From assembly GCA_023014485.1 (NCBI GenBank), contig JAJOZX010002710.1, forward strand, positions 344,001-408,000: a stretch of 64,000 bases of DNA. The letters run 5' to 3'. This DNA comes from Bathynomus jamesi (Eukaryota > Arthropoda > Malacostraca > Isopoda > Cirolanidae). Below, piece after piece: positions 63,138 through 64,000 of this stretch (positions are counted from its first letter, which is position 1; every line of letters begins with the position of its first letter). The position numbers and the translations under genes are program-made. The notes beneath the pieces were generated by a model. It saw only the letters and a program-made list of their open reading frames with translations, had not been told where the DNA came from and searched no databases.

Positions 63138-63550
63138 TTGGGGGAGAACTCCACTCTGTCCTTCAGGTGTCTCTCTCCCTCCTTCAGCTCTCTCTCTCTC
63201 TCTCTCTCCTGCATGTATCTTCCTCCTTCAGGCGTCTCTCTCTCTCCTGCATGTTTGCCTCCAGCATGTGTACTGCATGTGTGCGTACCTCCAGCATGTG
63301 TACCTACTGCATGTGTACTCCTGCATGTGTGCGTATGTGTGTACCTCCAGCATGTGTACCTCTTGCATGTGTACCTATCCTCTCTCCTTCAGGCGTCTCT
63401 CCCTCCTACAGGCGTATCTCTCTTCTTCAGCTCTCTCTCTCTCTCTCTCCTTCAGGCGTCTCTCCCTCCTACAGGCATCTCTCTCTTCTTCAGCTCTCTC
63501 TCTCCTTCAGCTGCCTCTCTCTCTCCTTCAGGCGTCTCTCTCACCTTGGC
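63138..63550. repeat. (CT)n-rich and CATGTGTAC-type low-complexity repeats, right subterminal
   Basis: TCTCTCTCC-TTCAGGCGTC units and CCTGCATGTGTGCGTACC units alternate. The Ser/Leu- or Cys-rich frames through them are translation artefacts. Confidence 0.85.
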
Positions 63551-63557
63551 TCAGCCA

Positions 63558-63844
63558 ACTGGCTGATTCTGGCTGATTAGGAGCCTATAAAACAACGCCA
63601 GCCCGGCTGGAAGTCTTAGTGTGCACTTGGCTCCTGCCAGGTGAACACCTCTCCTCCTTTCTCTCCTCCTCCTTCTTTCTCTTGGGGGATAACGCCGCCT
63701 CCAAGTTCCCCCCCCACCCCCCTTTCCCCGACACCCTTTGCAACAACCCCCCTTCCCCCCTTTGCAACAACCCCCTCCCCCTTTGCAACATTACATAATA
63801 ACCTGCAACATTCCTGCACTCTTCCCTTTTGCGGCTATACTACT
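63558..63844 (-). repeat. Polinton right terminal inverted repeat
   Basis: Complement of 46386-46672. It ends GCGGCTATACTACT followed by the duplication GATGCC. Small frames in it are not genes. Confidence 0.93.
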
Positions 63845-63850
63845 GATGCC

Positions 63851-64000
63851 GAACGTTGTTTTAGTACTCTGGAGCGCATAAAAACACTTTTAAGAAATTA
63901 AATGTCACAAGATAGATTAAACGCTTTTGCTGTTGTTGTTTTGTCTATACATAAGGACTACATAACAGAAATTCCACAATTTAATCAAAAGGTCATTGAA
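63851..64000 (+). pseudogene. hAT transposase C-terminus (dimerisation domain), continued
   Basis: Starting in the target duplication, the frame reads DAERCFSTLERIKTLLRN, a stop, then SQDRLNAFAVVVLSIHKD and on to the window edge. This is the expected hAT C-terminal dimerisation helix pair directly after the VTPVSTAD motif that ends at 46385. One stop codon is present. Confidence 0.85.

Larger units (their letters stand above)
46386..63844. mobile_element. Complete Polinton/Maverick (17,459 bp)
   Basis: Terminal inverted repeats beginning AGTAGTATAGCCGC, a perfect 6-bp duplication GATGCC (46380-46385 and 63845-63850), and a gene set of DNA polymerase B, retroviral-type integrase, FtsK/HerA-like ATPase, adenain-like protease, and major and minor capsid proteins define a Polinton. 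Polymerase and three accessory ORFs are on the minus strand at the left; integrase and virion genes are on the plus strand at the centre and right. The right 4 kb is a non-coding region with promoter motifs, tandem repeats and a SINE insertion. Confidence 0.97.
44049..64000 (+). mobile_element. hAT transposon split by a Polinton (right end outside window)
   Basis: Transposase sequence runs from 44543 to 46379 and continues at 63851 after the Polinton. A plausible left end is CAGGGGCAGCTC at 44049, next to the tail of the CR1-like copy, but the right end is not in the window, so the terminus is inferred. Confidence 0.65.

Noticed and set aside
63138..63580. Ser/Leu-rich and Cys-rich frames near the right Polinton end
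   Set aside because: They are low-complexity (CT)n and CATGTGTAC repeats in three frames.

Overview
The window is eukaryotic repeat DNA, most likely from an arthropod and plausibly a crustacean. The sequence is AT-rich, full of long (TA)n, (CA)n and (GATA)n microsatellites, carries short TTAGG-type tracts (the arthropod telomere motif), and consists almost entirely of transposable elements nested in one another. The arthropod placement rests on element families and the TTAGG motif; the crustacean guess is inference. I see no ordinary host gene, rRNA, intact tRNA or CRISPR.

Layout. 1-3715: minus-strand two-ORF LINE of the I/Jockey group (gag-like ORF1, start of ORF2 endonuclease, cut by the window edge). 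3716-5366: three diverged copies of an AT-rich repeat, one holding a hAT-type MITE with a perfect 8-bp duplication. 5367-7332: a TIR element with a deleted hAT inside it. 9469-14533: minus-strand Ty3/Gypsy retrotransposon of CsRn1 type, frame-broken. 14969-16309: broken transposase-like gene of a family I cannot name. 17531-18025: twin palindromes with a hammerhead-like core. 18841-19064: a TA-flanked MITE. 21246-23438: CR1-like LINE (minus). 24128-24420: dimeric tRNA-type SINE. 25957-32466: Tc1/mariner-type element split by a second, younger CsRn1-type retrotransposon (26271-31209). 32475-34140: internally deleted CR1-like copy. About 34160-44045: plus-strand CR1-like copy with an unusual zinc-finger ORF1, split by a non-coding LTR element (35303-40597). 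From about 44049 to beyond the window end: a hAT transposon whose transposase is split by a complete Polinton/Maverick.

The Polinton (46386-63844, 17,459 bp) is the centre of interest. It has terminal inverted repeats of about 290 bp starting with AG and a perfect 6-bp target duplication (GATGCC). Its minus-strand block holds a protein-primed-type DNA polymerase B (49801-53908, broken by about five one-base frameshifts) and three accessory ORFs. Its plus-strand block holds, in order, packaging ATPase, two small or unassigned proteins, retroviral-type integrase with chromodomain, minor capsid (penton-like) protein, a small basic virion-like protein, major capsid protein and an adenain-like cysteine protease, with start/stop overlaps between several genes. 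This is the full replication-integration-virion set known for polinton-type viruses.

A textbook RNA polymerase II promoter (CCAAT, GC and TATA boxes) plus a strong-Kozak ATG lies at 60.4-60.5 kb on the minus strand. A good splice acceptor sits just before the polymerase reading frame at 53.9 kb. Together they suggest that the polymerase may be expressed from a distant 5' exon, spliced across the oppositely oriented virion genes, as in the adenovirus E2 unit; this is a hypothesis. Polinton genes show frameshifts but no nonsense substitutions, unlike the older LINE and hAT copies around them, so the element is either recent or affected by uncorrected indel errors in the assembly.
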